Below are positions 9,332 through 17,242 of a stretch of DNA of 64,000 bases, piece after piece (positions within the stretch are counted from its first letter, which is position 1; each line of letters opens with the position of its first letter). Source of the stretch: an uncultured Myxococcales bacterium (GTDB taxonomy: Bacteria > Myxococcota_A > Polyangia > Polyangiales > Polyangiaceae). The position numbers were made by a program, and so were the translations under genes. The stretch lies in assembly GCA_937872925.1 (NCBI GenBank), contig CALMUT010000344.1, forward strand, positions 1 through 64,000, written 5' to 3'. Below the pieces are notes generated by a model. That model saw nothing but the letters and a program-made list of their open reading frames with translations, made no database searches and was not told the DNA's origin.

Positions 9332-9807
9332 GTTGATTGCACTCGTTTCTTCTTCTTCTTCAACTTCTTCTTCGCGGTCTTTTTCTTGGGGCGACCGAGG
9401 CTGTAGCGCCGGCTGGTATCAATCACGAAGGCGTGTGATAGGGCCGACCGACCTATCAGCATCCGGAAGATCATCTTGGCGCGGCAAACCAGGGATAGTT
9501 CTATCTCGCGCTCGACGCCACCGATACGCACCTTGGCGACCACGAAGATCCGAGTTTCCGAAACTCCACTGGACGGGCGCACGCGTCCCCGCCGCGAAAC
9601 CGGCGCTTCCACGGTGACGCGGCGGTCCAGTTTGCGACGGTGCAGCCGCACATCGAAGCGGACGCGGTTGTCACCGACCTCTTGGATGTTCTCTACGTGC
9701 AGGGCGCTACTGCGCGCGCCCGTGTCCATTTTGGCCCGGAGCCGCATCACATTCCACTCGGGAATGTCGACGTACTCTGCCCAACCGATGACCAGCGGTT
9801 CGTTCAC
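9328..9807 (-). CDS. RimB-like retropepsin-fold protease (Zn_protease family)
   Basis: 159 residues from a GTG start. It belongs to the family long annotated as ATP-dependent zinc protease (PF05618), which has a retropepsin-like fold. The catalytic-type motif AKMDTGARSSALHVE is at about residues 25-39, and RMLIGRSAL follows near 115. The last 25 residues are almost all Lys (RPKKKTAKKKLKKKKKR), encoded by runs of AAG. Members commonly sit beside rimK and are thought to trim the added glutamates (family knowledge). Here the start codon of rimK overlaps its stop. It begins 60 bases after the redox operon on the same strand, so co-transcription with it is possible. Confidence 0.85.
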   Translation of the reverse strand: MNEPLVIGWAEYVDIPEWNVMRLRAKMDTGARSSALHVENIQEVGDNRVRFDVRLHRRKLDRRVTVEAPVSRRGRVRPSSGVSETRIFVVAKVRIGGVEREIELSLVCRAKMIFRMLIGRSALSHAFVIDTSRRYSLGRPKKKTAKKKLKKKKKRVQST

Positions 9808-9867
9808 AGCGTGGGTACTCTACACGAAAGCCCATGCCGGGATCTTCCTCGGAAAAGAGGCAGAGCT

Positions 9868-11967
9868 TCAACGGGCCGGTCCGGCGCGCGGCTCCTGCGG
9901 CTCCTGCGGCCCGGGCGCCGCGCCGACGGCGTCGGGGGCGAGCGGCCGATGCACTCCAATGCTCTCCAGAAACGGCCAGGGCAGAAGCGTGCCGATCAGG
10001 ACGACCACGGCATCGACGTGCAACTCGGACTCGATGCCGGCGCGCCGCAGAGTGACGCGGCCTGGGTCGATACGAGTCACTTCCGTTTCGAAGCTTAGAT
10101 CCACCCTGCCCTGCTTCTGCGCCGCTCGGAGGGCAGCGACGTTGCGCGGTTTGCCCCGTCGGAACTCCGTGCCGCGGTACGCCACAGTCACATGGGTGCC
10201 CGGTTGGTGGCTCAGCGCCACGGCGGTCTCCAACGCCGAATCCCCAAGCCCGACCACGAGCACCCGCGCGCCCGAGAAGCTCTTGGCGTCCGAGATGCCG
10301 TAAAACACTTGATTCAGCGCGTCGTCCGCAATGGGCGCTGCCAGCCGCCGCGGTGTACCGCGTCGCCCGATCGCCAAGACCACCCGTCCACACCGCAGCG
10401 CGCTTTCGACGCCCTCGGGATCCGTCGCACGCCCGACGAAGGTGCCCGCCGCTTCGGGCGTGACGGCAACGACGCGTCGGTGCTCGCGGATCTCCAAAGC
10501 CTCCTTGCGCACGATGCGCAGCCACTTCGACAGCAATTCCTCCTTGGTCGCCTCCTCCAACCAGAGCTCACCGATGAGGGGTACATCCAAGGGTTGGTCG
10601 AAAACCAACTTGCCGCGAGGAAAGCTTTGGATGCTCGATGCGACGCTTCCCTGTTCCAGTACCAGCGCAGACAGGCCCAGGTTCTTCGCCTCGAGTGCCG
10701 CGGACAAACCCGCTGGACCCGCCCCGACGATCAGCACGTCGCAGTCCGTAGCTGCGCGCTTGCGTTTGCCCTTTGCCAGTTGCCGCGCCGCGCCACGCAC
10801 CGCGTGCGCCCCTTGATTGATGGCGTTCTTGATCAGCGGCATCCCAGTCAGATCCCCCGCCAAGAACAGCCCGGGCACCTCTACGCTCTGCAGCGCATCA
10901 TCGACTCGCGGTCGGTCTAGGATGGGCTCCCCGTCTCGCACAACGATCGAACCATTGGGGCACTTCTGTTCACAAAGCGTCAGTCCACAGCAATCATCGG
11001 GGCGTGCGACTTGCGCAATGAAAGAACGCATTTCAATGACGTTGTAGGGACAGGCGTCGACGCAGGCATTGCAACCCAAGCAGGTCGTCGCGTTGATTTG
11101 TGGCAGGCGTACCACTTGGGCCGGCCGCATCCCCTCTGGCGCGACGGCGCTGCGGCGTCGCGTGCGAAACCGCAGCTGCGCTTGCCGCGACGTCCACACC
11201 AAGGCGCCGCAGAAAAGGCCAAACAGCAACCACGACCCGCGCGCCGTCGGTGGTGCCGGGGGGGTTTGCTTCAACACCAGACGTGCCGCCTCCCAGGCGC
11301 CATCCCGGGGCACGCTCTCGGCACCCGCGCTGGCGGCGGTTTGGTGTTCGTCGAAGCAGAGCGTCGCTCCGGACGTCGCGCCGCCTGGCGAGAGGCATAC
11401 GAAGATCGCATCGCGTGGATCGGCCAGGGCGTGGCACTCGCTGCAGACTTTTGCGTCTATCGTCGCGACATGCACGGGCTTGTCGGCCGAAAACCCCGTC
11501 GCCACCTCCGAGCGCACGCTCCAACCGTTGCCGTAGCGCTCCGCGACGCCGCCGCTCAACAGCGCCACTCCTTGGTCGGAGCGATGACTGTCGTGACAGG
11601 TCACGCAGTTCATTTTTCCGGCGTTGCGCATCCGCTTGTGCCCTGCGCGGGTCGTGGGGTGAGCTCCGTGACATTGGGTGCATGCACCGGTGGGCTCGGC
11701 CTGCCCATGGCAGTCACTGCAGCCCAGCCCAGCCCGCGCATGGGGCCGGGAGAGCGCGCCGGGCGACCGAAGCGCGGCCGCGCCCTCGGTGGCGAAGATG
11801 CCGACCAGGCTCGCGACCGCCGCAACGGCAGCACCGACAAACAGCCCGCTCAGCCGCCGAACGTCACTGGGTTCATCGGCCGCGGGCGGACTGGCCTTCT
11901 GGGTCGGTTTCCCGTTGCTCAATAGCGACCCCAAACGCTCAACAGATGTACGGCCAAGAAGACGCAC
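9868..11967 (-). CDS. Tetraheme cytochrome c / [4Fe-4S] ferredoxin / FAD-NAD(P) oxidoreductase fusion
   Basis: About 699 residues. GTG 11967 overlaps the upstream gene by 49 bases; a TTG at 11922 overlapping its stop is an alternative. Order: membrane helix at 42-60; four CxxCH heme sites at 83, 96, 121 and 175; second helix at about 245-260; two [4Fe-4S] motifs (C296-x2-C-x2-C-x3-C and a C326...C336 group); a PGLFLAGDLTGMPLIKNA segment at 365-382; an FAD Rossmann motif GAGPAG at 415-420; and a second nucleotide-binding Rossmann motif (VVGLGDSALE). With both helices crossing, the hemes are periplasmic and the Fe-S and flavin parts cytoplasmic, so it could pass electrons from NAD(P)H across the membrane. 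The PGLFLAGD block normally lies at the C terminus of such flavoproteins but here precedes the FAD motif. Confidence 0.88.
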   Translation of the reverse strand: MRLLGRTSVERLGSLLSNGKPTQKASPPAADEPSDVRRLSGLFVGAAVAAVASLVGIFATEGAAALRSPGALSRPHARAGLGCSDCHGQAEPTGACTQCHGAHPTTRAGHKRMRNAGKMNCVTCHDSHRSDQGVALLSGGVAERYGNGWSVRSEVATGFSADKPVHVATIDAKVCSECHALADPRDAIFVCLSPGGATSGATLCFDEHQTAASAGAESVPRDGAWEAARLVLKQTPPAPPTARGSWLLFGLFCGALVWTSRQAQLRFRTRRRSAVAPEGMRPAQVVRLPQINATTCLGCNACVDACPYNVIEMRSFIAQVARPDDCCGLTLCEQKCPNGSIVVRDGEPILDRPRVDDALQSVEVPGLFLAGDLTGMPLIKNAINQGAHAVRGAARQLAKGKRKRAATDCDVLIVGAGPAGLSAALEAKNLGLSALVLEQGSVASSIQSFPRGKLVFDQPLDVPLIGELWLEEATKEELLSKWLRIVRKEALEIREHRRVVAVTPEAAGTFVGRATDPEGVESALRCGRVVLAIGRRGTPRRLAAPIADDALNQVFYGISDAKSFSGARVLVVGLGDSALETAVALSHQPGTHVTVAYRGTEFRRGKPRNVAALRAAQKQGRVDLSFETEVTRIDPGRVTLRRAGIESELHVDAVVVLIGTLLPWPFLESIGVHRPLAPDAVGAAPGPQEPQEPRAGPAR

Positions 11968-14222
11968 AAGAGACCAAGGGTCAGCACGTGGGCTGGCAAC
12001 ACGGCTCGCAGCACGAAGGTCAGGATCCGCCGGGCCGGAAGCGCACGGATCTCGACGACCGTGCGGGTCAGTTCCGCAATTTCCGTTGCATGGGCTGACG
12101 CCTTTTCACCCAGCATGTCGAAGAGCTGCTGGTTCAAGCGATCCTCTTCTTGACGCAGGGTGCGTCCAGACGCCGCCAATAGTAGCCCGCCCCAAGGGGC
12201 ACGGGCGTAGGGCAGGAGCACGCGGCGGACCAGCAGCTTGATAGCCTCGCTCTTGCCGCTAGTTGCCCGAAACAGACGATCCATTAGCCGCAACCGCTCA
12301 CGGGAGAAGTCTTCGGGTAGCAGGCCCTTTCGTTCCAAGCGGGTCAAAATCGGAGGCAGCAACTTGTAGGCAGCGTACCCCAGCACGCCCAGCAGGCTGC
12401 TGCACCAGAACACGGCGCCAACGTAGGTATGCGCTGACTTTGGTAGCGAGACCCCGGCGTGCAACGCCACCGCGCCGAGCGCTGCGAACCCGAGCCAGAC
12501 ATGCAACCGGAATGACGCGCGGGTCGTCATTGGCATCGGCAACGGGTCCGACGCTTCGGCGCGGGCGCCGCGCGTACGTTTCGGCATATTTCGGTAGCGA
12601 CGCTTCTGAACGCCGTAGACAAACAGCGCCAGGACCAGCCCAAGCGAAAGCCAGCCAAAGGCTAGCCCCATTCCGCTACTTGCCGACAGTTGACCCCCGG
12701 CGTGCAGCCCAGCGCCCATTCCGGTGACGCTCAGCCCAAAGAAGATCGGGAGCGGACGCAGCAGTCCAAAGGCTGCGCTCCGTTTCGTGGCCTTGTCTGC
12801 GGGCGCGGGCTCCCGACCGGGGAACAGCGCGAGCACTTCTGCAAAGTCGCGGGATGGATCCACCCGCAAGATGCTTCCCGTCGGACACGCCGCCACACAC
12901 GCCGGGCCGGCACGCTCCCGACACAGATCGCACTTCGTGGCCACCAGCGCGCTCGTGCCCACGCCGCCCTCCGCATTGCTCGCAGTCGGTGGAGCTGCGC
13001 CCTCGGCGCGTGGGGACATACGGATATTGTCCCAGGGGCACGCCTTGGCGCAGGCGCCGCAACCCGTGCACAGCGCCTCGCGGATGAATACCTCGCCACG
13101 GGGATCGCGCCCGATGGCGCCCGTGGGGCAGTCGATCATGCACGCGGGATTGTCACAATGCTGGCAGCTGTTGGGCACGAGCAAGCTACTGGGCGCTTCG
13201 GCCACTTGCAGCGCAGTAACAATCTTGTCGCCGCGGCGCACGAGCCGCGTCGCCCCGTGCACGTCCGCGCAAGCGCTCGAGCACTGACCGCAGCGCACGC
13301 AGCTATCCTGATCGATCACGAGCAGCGACCGCGCCACGTGCATGCGGTACAGATCGCCCAGCACGTGACTCGTCGCGTTCTTATTGCGCCCAGCGACCAA
13401 GTCGCGCTGCACGTCGTCACGCCCTTGTGCCACGCGACGCAGCCGGCCGAGCAGCGCCGGGCTGCGATCCACCGCGCTGCGCAGTGCGCCGCGGGGCAGC
13501 GCAAGCAGATGCACATTCCCCAGGGCCACCGCGGAACCATCATGGGGCTCGCCGCTCAACACCGCATCGTCACCAAGCACGTCGCCGCGACTCAAATACG
13601 CCGTGACGCGGGTGCGGCCTGCGTCTTCCACCTGCAGCTGGATCAGACCTGCAACGAGCACATAGGCCAAGTCCGCCGGCTCACCGGTTTGGTAGACGAA
13701 ATTGCCCCGCTCGACTTGCTTCCACTGCGCCGCATCGATCAACATGGCAAACTCGGCGTCTGGCAGGTCCGAGCCCAAGGCGGACGCGAAAAGCGCGTCA
13801 CGCGAGAGAGCGCGGCGCAATGAGCGCTGCTCGCGAGCGATCACATCTTCCGCGACACCTCCGCGCACCCTTGCCCGAGAGACCAACGCAAAAGGCACCT
13901 CGACGGCGCAGGCGTCTGTCTTGGCTTGGGCCCGGGACAGCCGCGTGGCTCCCGTCACCGTGGCTTCTTCGCCAAACAAGTCGCCGCGCAGAGCGCTGCG
14001 CAATGTGCTTACGCTGTCTTCGCCTCGGCGCACGGCGCGGAGCTGCACTTCGCCAGAAACGACCACAAAGAGAGCGTCGGCAGATTGTCCTTCTTCGTAG
14101 AAGGCTCCGCCGGCCTTGCAGTCAACGACGCGACTCGAAAGCGACAGATCCTGGCGCGCGCGTGCATCCAAATCGCGAAAGAACGGCGTCGCAAACGCCT
14201 GAGCCAGCGCCGCTTCGTTCAA
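11919..14222 (-). CDS. Two cNMP-binding-like domains + four-cluster ferredoxin + membrane domain
   Basis: 767 residues, ATG overlapping the upstream stop. Residues about 10-130 and 150-265 are two CRP-like cyclic-nucleotide-binding folds. Then come four cysteine sets typical of DmsB/HybA-like electron-transfer subunits: C308/311/314/318, C353/356/361/365, C385/388/391/395 and C431/434/442/446. The C-terminal 290 residues hold about five hydrophobic helices with histidines in or near them (GLHAGG, RLHVWLG, VALHAG, LPAHVL, LAVHLL), as in diheme b-type membrane subunits. The protein therefore combines ligand sensing with Fe-S and probably heme b electron transfer at the inner membrane. It most likely links the neighbouring cytochromes to each other or to quinone (inference). 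Confidence 0.88.
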   Translation of the reverse strand: MNEAALAQAFATPFFRDLDARARQDLSLSSRVVDCKAGGAFYEEGQSADALFVVVSGEVQLRAVRRGEDSVSTLRSALRGDLFGEEATVTGATRLSRAQAKTDACAVEVPFALVSRARVRGGVAEDVIAREQRSLRRALSRDALFASALGSDLPDAEFAMLIDAAQWKQVERGNFVYQTGEPADLAYVLVAGLIQLQVEDAGRTRVTAYLSRGDVLGDDAVLSGEPHDGSAVALGNVHLLALPRGALRSAVDRSPALLGRLRRVAQGRDDVQRDLVAGRNKNATSHVLGDLYRMHVARSLLVIDQDSCVRCGQCSSACADVHGATRLVRRGDKIVTALQVAEAPSSLLVPNSCQHCDNPACMIDCPTGAIGRDPRGEVFIREALCTGCGACAKACPWDNIRMSPRAEGAAPPTASNAEGGVGTSALVATKCDLCRERAGPACVAACPTGSILRVDPSRDFAEVLALFPGREPAPADKATKRSAAFGLLRPLPIFFGLSVTGMGAGLHAGGQLSASSGMGLAFGWLSLGLVLALFVYGVQKRRYRNMPKRTRGARAEASDPLPMPMTTRASFRLHVWLGFAALGAVALHAGVSLPKSAHTYVGAVFWCSSLLGVLGYAAYKLLPPILTRLERKGLLPEDFSRERLRLMDRLFRATSGKSEAIKLLVRRVLLPYARAPWGGLLLAASGRTLRQEEDRLNQQLFDMLGEKASAHATEIAELTRTVVEIRALPARRILTFVLRAVLPAHVLTLGLLCVFLAVHLLSVWGRY

Positions 14223-17200
14223 GGCAACTCCACACGAGCACGAGCGAGTTCGATGATCTCGAGTCGGTCCAGCGCGTCTGCGCTCATCAGCGGGCGCCCG
14301 GGGCGCTTCTTGGCTTCGTATTCGACAAAGGCACGCAACAAGAAGGGCGGAAAGGCTCGGAATAGCAGGCGGGCCTCGACGCTTTTGGCAGCGCCCGCAA
14401 GCGCCAGATCGTAGGTGAATGTCACGGGCTGTCCGGGAGCCAAGGAGCGTCGGTCGATGATGGCGTCCGGCGCCTTGAGCACGCCGCGGGATGCGTCGAG
14501 CGCGCCCACGGGGAAGTACGTCTCAAACAGCGCATCCTCCCCACTGAGGTTGCTGGTGCACTCGCCCGTGTCAATGTCGTAGCTACCGTCTGCGAAGCGA
14601 TCGGCACGCGTGCGATCTTGGCCCGGCAGCGCCGAACACGTACCGTCGGATTCGACGCGACCGATGCACACCACACAACGCAGGAATCCGTTTTGAAAAT
14701 TGATCAATCCCAAGCCGCGGAAACGCGTGCCGCCTCGGGTAGGGTTGGGTTGCCAGCGCGGCACATCGGGTCCGTCCGTCACGTCCGCGCCGAACAGTCC
14801 CTGCGGCCGCCCTTGGCCATCCAGGAAGCGGTCATCGGTATTCACCCGGAGAAACACCTTGTCCTTTAGGTCCTGGTCGGGTCGGTCGACGCGCCCGACT
14901 TCGTACAGCACGCGTCCGCTGGCGTCGCTCACCGTCAGATGCACCCAGAGCTCCCGCTCCTGACTGAATCCGGCGGGGACTCGATGCCCGGCACCAACGT
15001 TTTCCACAGTGACGGGCAGTGAAAGGCTCCGGCCGCTGGCCCGCGGCGGGCCCAAGCTGAGCTGCACTGAAGACGCGAGCAGCATCTTCGCGCGGCGGGT
15101 CACGGACTGCGGCATGGCAAACACGTCCGTCCAGTCGCCGCCCGCGAGCCCCTCGTCAAAGCTCGGGTCTAGGGGGATCTCAACGCCGCTGAAGTAGTGC
15201 AAACTCAGCGGTCGGGGCTTTTGAGATCCCGTCGCGGCGAGCCCAGTCGGATAGCTTCCCGGCGGGCGCGCGACAAAGCGTGTGCCCGGCGGGCAGGCGG
15301 TGGCGGTCGCACTGCCTGGGGTAGGCGCCGGCCCACTTTCGTTTGCTGCCTCTTGCACACAGACCCCCGGGTACTGGGTCATATGACAATCCTGACAGCT
15401 CGCGGCCTTGCGCCCCGCACGCTGTTCGAGCTCCGCCCATGCCGCCCACTCACTGTAGGCGTTGCGCAAGCGCTTGAAGTGCTCTCCGCGCTCACGAACG
15501 CCGACGACGTCCGTGCCGAACAAGCGCACGTCGTGACACGCGCCGCAGAAGTCGCTCGATTGCAGGTATGCGCGGGTCTCAGCATCGGGTCGGGCGTGCG
15601 CTCCCCCGGGCGCGCGGTCCCCGCGAAAGAACAGGTCCGGGTCGATGGCGTAGCCGCTGTTGCCAATGCCCACGCGGCCGCGGCTGTCCTCGGGACGCGC
15701 GTTGAAGCGTCGTCCAGTCGCCGCCGACACCCAGAACGTATTGCCAAGATCCGTCGCCGCGGTGCGCCCAGCGCCCGGCGCGTGGACTTGATGACAGAAG
15801 CTGCAGGAGATCCCTTCCAACGCGCGGTCCGTAAGCGCCTCGCGCAGGGTGGGATTGGCCCCCTGGCCCCGGGCGTTCCACGCCGGAACCGTGCTGCCCA
15901 AGTTGTCCGCGGGGGAGTGACAATTCACGCACCAATGCTCGCCGCCGGATCCCGTCAAGGACTGACCGCTCTGACGGTCGCGACATGCGGTGCTCGGGTC
16001 GGCCTTGCGCAATACGCCAGCGCCGTTGGGGCAGTCGAAGTCGCGCCCCACTTGTTCCTCGATCAACATCTCGAGGGATTGAAAGAGCGGACTCTTCACC
16101 GAGTGCGCCATCACCGATCGCCGCCACTCTCCAGCCTGCCGGGGGTGGCAACTCGCGCAGTCGCCGGAGAGCATCTTCGCGGCGACCAGCGGCTCGCGCT
16201 GTTTGAGAGGCGGGCGCTCGGCGGTCGTGCCGCGAGGGAGTCCCCACCAGAAAAGCGCGCCAGCGCCCAGTCCGAGCACGAGCGCGAGGGCGGTCATCCG
16301 GCGGGGGCCCGCCCCCCCCCCCAACGAGGCTGGTGGCGCAGGCGCAACGGGGGGTCTCGCCCCCGGGGGATCGGGATCCGAAGAAGAGGCGCGGGGCGCC
16401 TCTGCGCGCTTCTCAGCGACCGCCGGTGAAGCTTGCATTCGAGTCGGCTTCCCGGCAGCGCTCGCACCACTTTCGGTCACGCGGGTCAGCAGATCGAGCA
16501 TCTCAAGCGCGCTCGCTGGACGCTCCTGTGCGTCTGGATCCAGGCTGCGCAAACACAAAGACTGCAGTCCCGGAGGCAGGCTCTGGGCCAATTCAGGTGC
16601 GAAGGGAGCAGGCGGCCGACCGGCGCGCGCTTCGAGGGAAAGTCGCAATCCGCGGCCGCCGAAGGCATGCTCCCCGGAGAGCAAGCGATACAAGATCAGC
16701 CCCGTGACGTAGCGATTGGCAGCGTTGTTCCACGGACTCCCATCACTTTGCTCCGGGGGCGTCCATCGCGGCGAGGTCCGGCTAGACCGCCCGATCTTCG
16801 CTTGGTCCTGCGCGCCAACCAGAGCCAACACCAGGGCGTCTGCTGCGAGGTGCACGGCGTGGCCATCGACGGCGACGTCCCCCAAAGACAGCGCCCCGGG
16901 GAACAGCGCCTCACGTTCCGCAAAAGCGAGGGCGCGGAGCAAGTTCGTCGTGATGCCTAGGGCAGCTTCGAGGGGCAGCGCGCCGCCAGGCTCCAGGAGC
17001 GCGGTCAGGGTTGGCACGCCGGAAGCACGCTCCAGCCAGAGCTGCGACCCGTGCTGTCCACCCCGACGGAATCGCCCAATGCCCTCGGCGCCCAGCTCCA
17101 ACAACCGCCGCCACGCGGGGCGATCGCTTTCGTCTAACAGCCAGAGTTCACGGTTGCCGTCCAGGCGATACCGCCGGGCACGCCCAAGCTCCGGTAGCGC

Positions 17201-17242
17201 AGGACCCGCGCTGATCCCCGGAATGACGGGCGCATCCGTCAC
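14219..17242 (-). CDS. Pseudokinase fused to a membrane-anchored five-heme cytochrome c
   Basis: 1,007 residues, ATG overlapping the kinase stop. Residues about 20-255 follow a protein-kinase fold (WTPPEQ for the APE region, GLILYRLLSGEHAFGG for helix F), but the catalytic HRDxKxxN site is replaced by PGALSLGDVAVDG and no DFG or ATP lysine is seen, so it should be inactive. A Pro/Ala linker leads to a membrane helix at about 317-336. The periplasmic part has five CxxCH sites near residues 359 (CASCH), 436 (CVNCH), 478 (CSFCH), 565 (CGACH) and 614 (CQDCH). A beta-rich C-terminal domain contains the multiheme-family motif NVGAGHRVPAGF. A run of 11 G (coding strand) lies just before the helix. 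Kinase pocket and heme domain sit on opposite sides of the membrane. Confidence 0.87.
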   Translation of the reverse strand: MTDAPVIPGISAGPALPELGRARRYRLDGNRELWLLDESDRPAWRRLLELGAEGIGRFRRGGQHGSQLWLERASGVPTLTALLEPGGALPLEAALGITTNLLRALAFAEREALFPGALSLGDVAVDGHAVHLAADALVLALVGAQDQAKIGRSSRTSPRWTPPEQSDGSPWNNAANRYVTGLILYRLLSGEHAFGGRGLRLSLEARAGRPPAPFAPELAQSLPPGLQSLCLRSLDPDAQERPASALEMLDLLTRVTESGASAAGKPTRMQASPAVAEKRAEAPRASSSDPDPPGARPPVAPAPPASLGGGAGPRRMTALALVLGLGAGALFWWGLPRGTTAERPPLKQREPLVAAKMLSGDCASCHPRQAGEWRRSVMAHSVKSPLFQSLEMLIEEQVGRDFDCPNGAGVLRKADPSTACRDRQSGQSLTGSGGEHWCVNCHSPADNLGSTVPAWNARGQGANPTLREALTDRALEGISCSFCHQVHAPGAGRTAATDLGNTFWVSAATGRRFNARPEDSRGRVGIGNSGYAIDPDLFFRGDRAPGGAHARPDAETRAYLQSSDFCGACHDVRLFGTDVVGVRERGEHFKRLRNAYSEWAAWAELEQRAGRKAASCQDCHMTQYPGVCVQEAANESGPAPTPGSATATACPPGTRFVARPPGSYPTGLAATGSQKPRPLSLHYFSGVEIPLDPSFDEGLAGGDWTDVFAMPQSVTRRAKMLLASSVQLSLGPPRASGRSLSLPVTVENVGAGHRVPAGFSQERELWVHLTVSDASGRVLYEVGRVDRPDQDLKDKVFLRVNTDDRFLDGQGRPQGLFGADVTDGPDVPRWQPNPTRGGTRFRGLGLINFQNGFLRCVVCIGRVESDGTCSALPGQDRTRADRFADGSYDIDTGECTSNLSGEDALFETYFPVGALDASRGVLKAPDAIIDRRSLAPGQPVTFTYDLALAGAAKSVEARLLFRAFPPFLLRAFVEYEAKKRPGRPLMSADALDRLEIIELARARVELP
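16312..16322. repeat. 11-base C homopolymer (poly-G on the coding strand) inside a gene
   Basis: The tract codes for Gly residues just before the membrane helix of the pseudokinase-cytochrome protein. A slip of one base would end the pseudokinase part out of frame. An ATG at 16297, 15 bases beyond the tract, sits exactly at the start of the membrane helix and could in principle start a separate cytochrome polypeptide. Tracts this long are prone to replication slippage and to sequencing error. Confidence 0.9.

Noticed and set aside
12690-13823. A 377-codon plus-strand frame opposite the cNMP/ferredoxin gene
   Set aside because: It is antisense to 16 well-placed cluster cysteines, so it is a shadow frame.
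15197-16429. A 410-codon plus-strand frame opposite the cytochrome gene
   Set aside because: It is antisense to five CxxCH motifs in a coherent protein and has no recognisable content.
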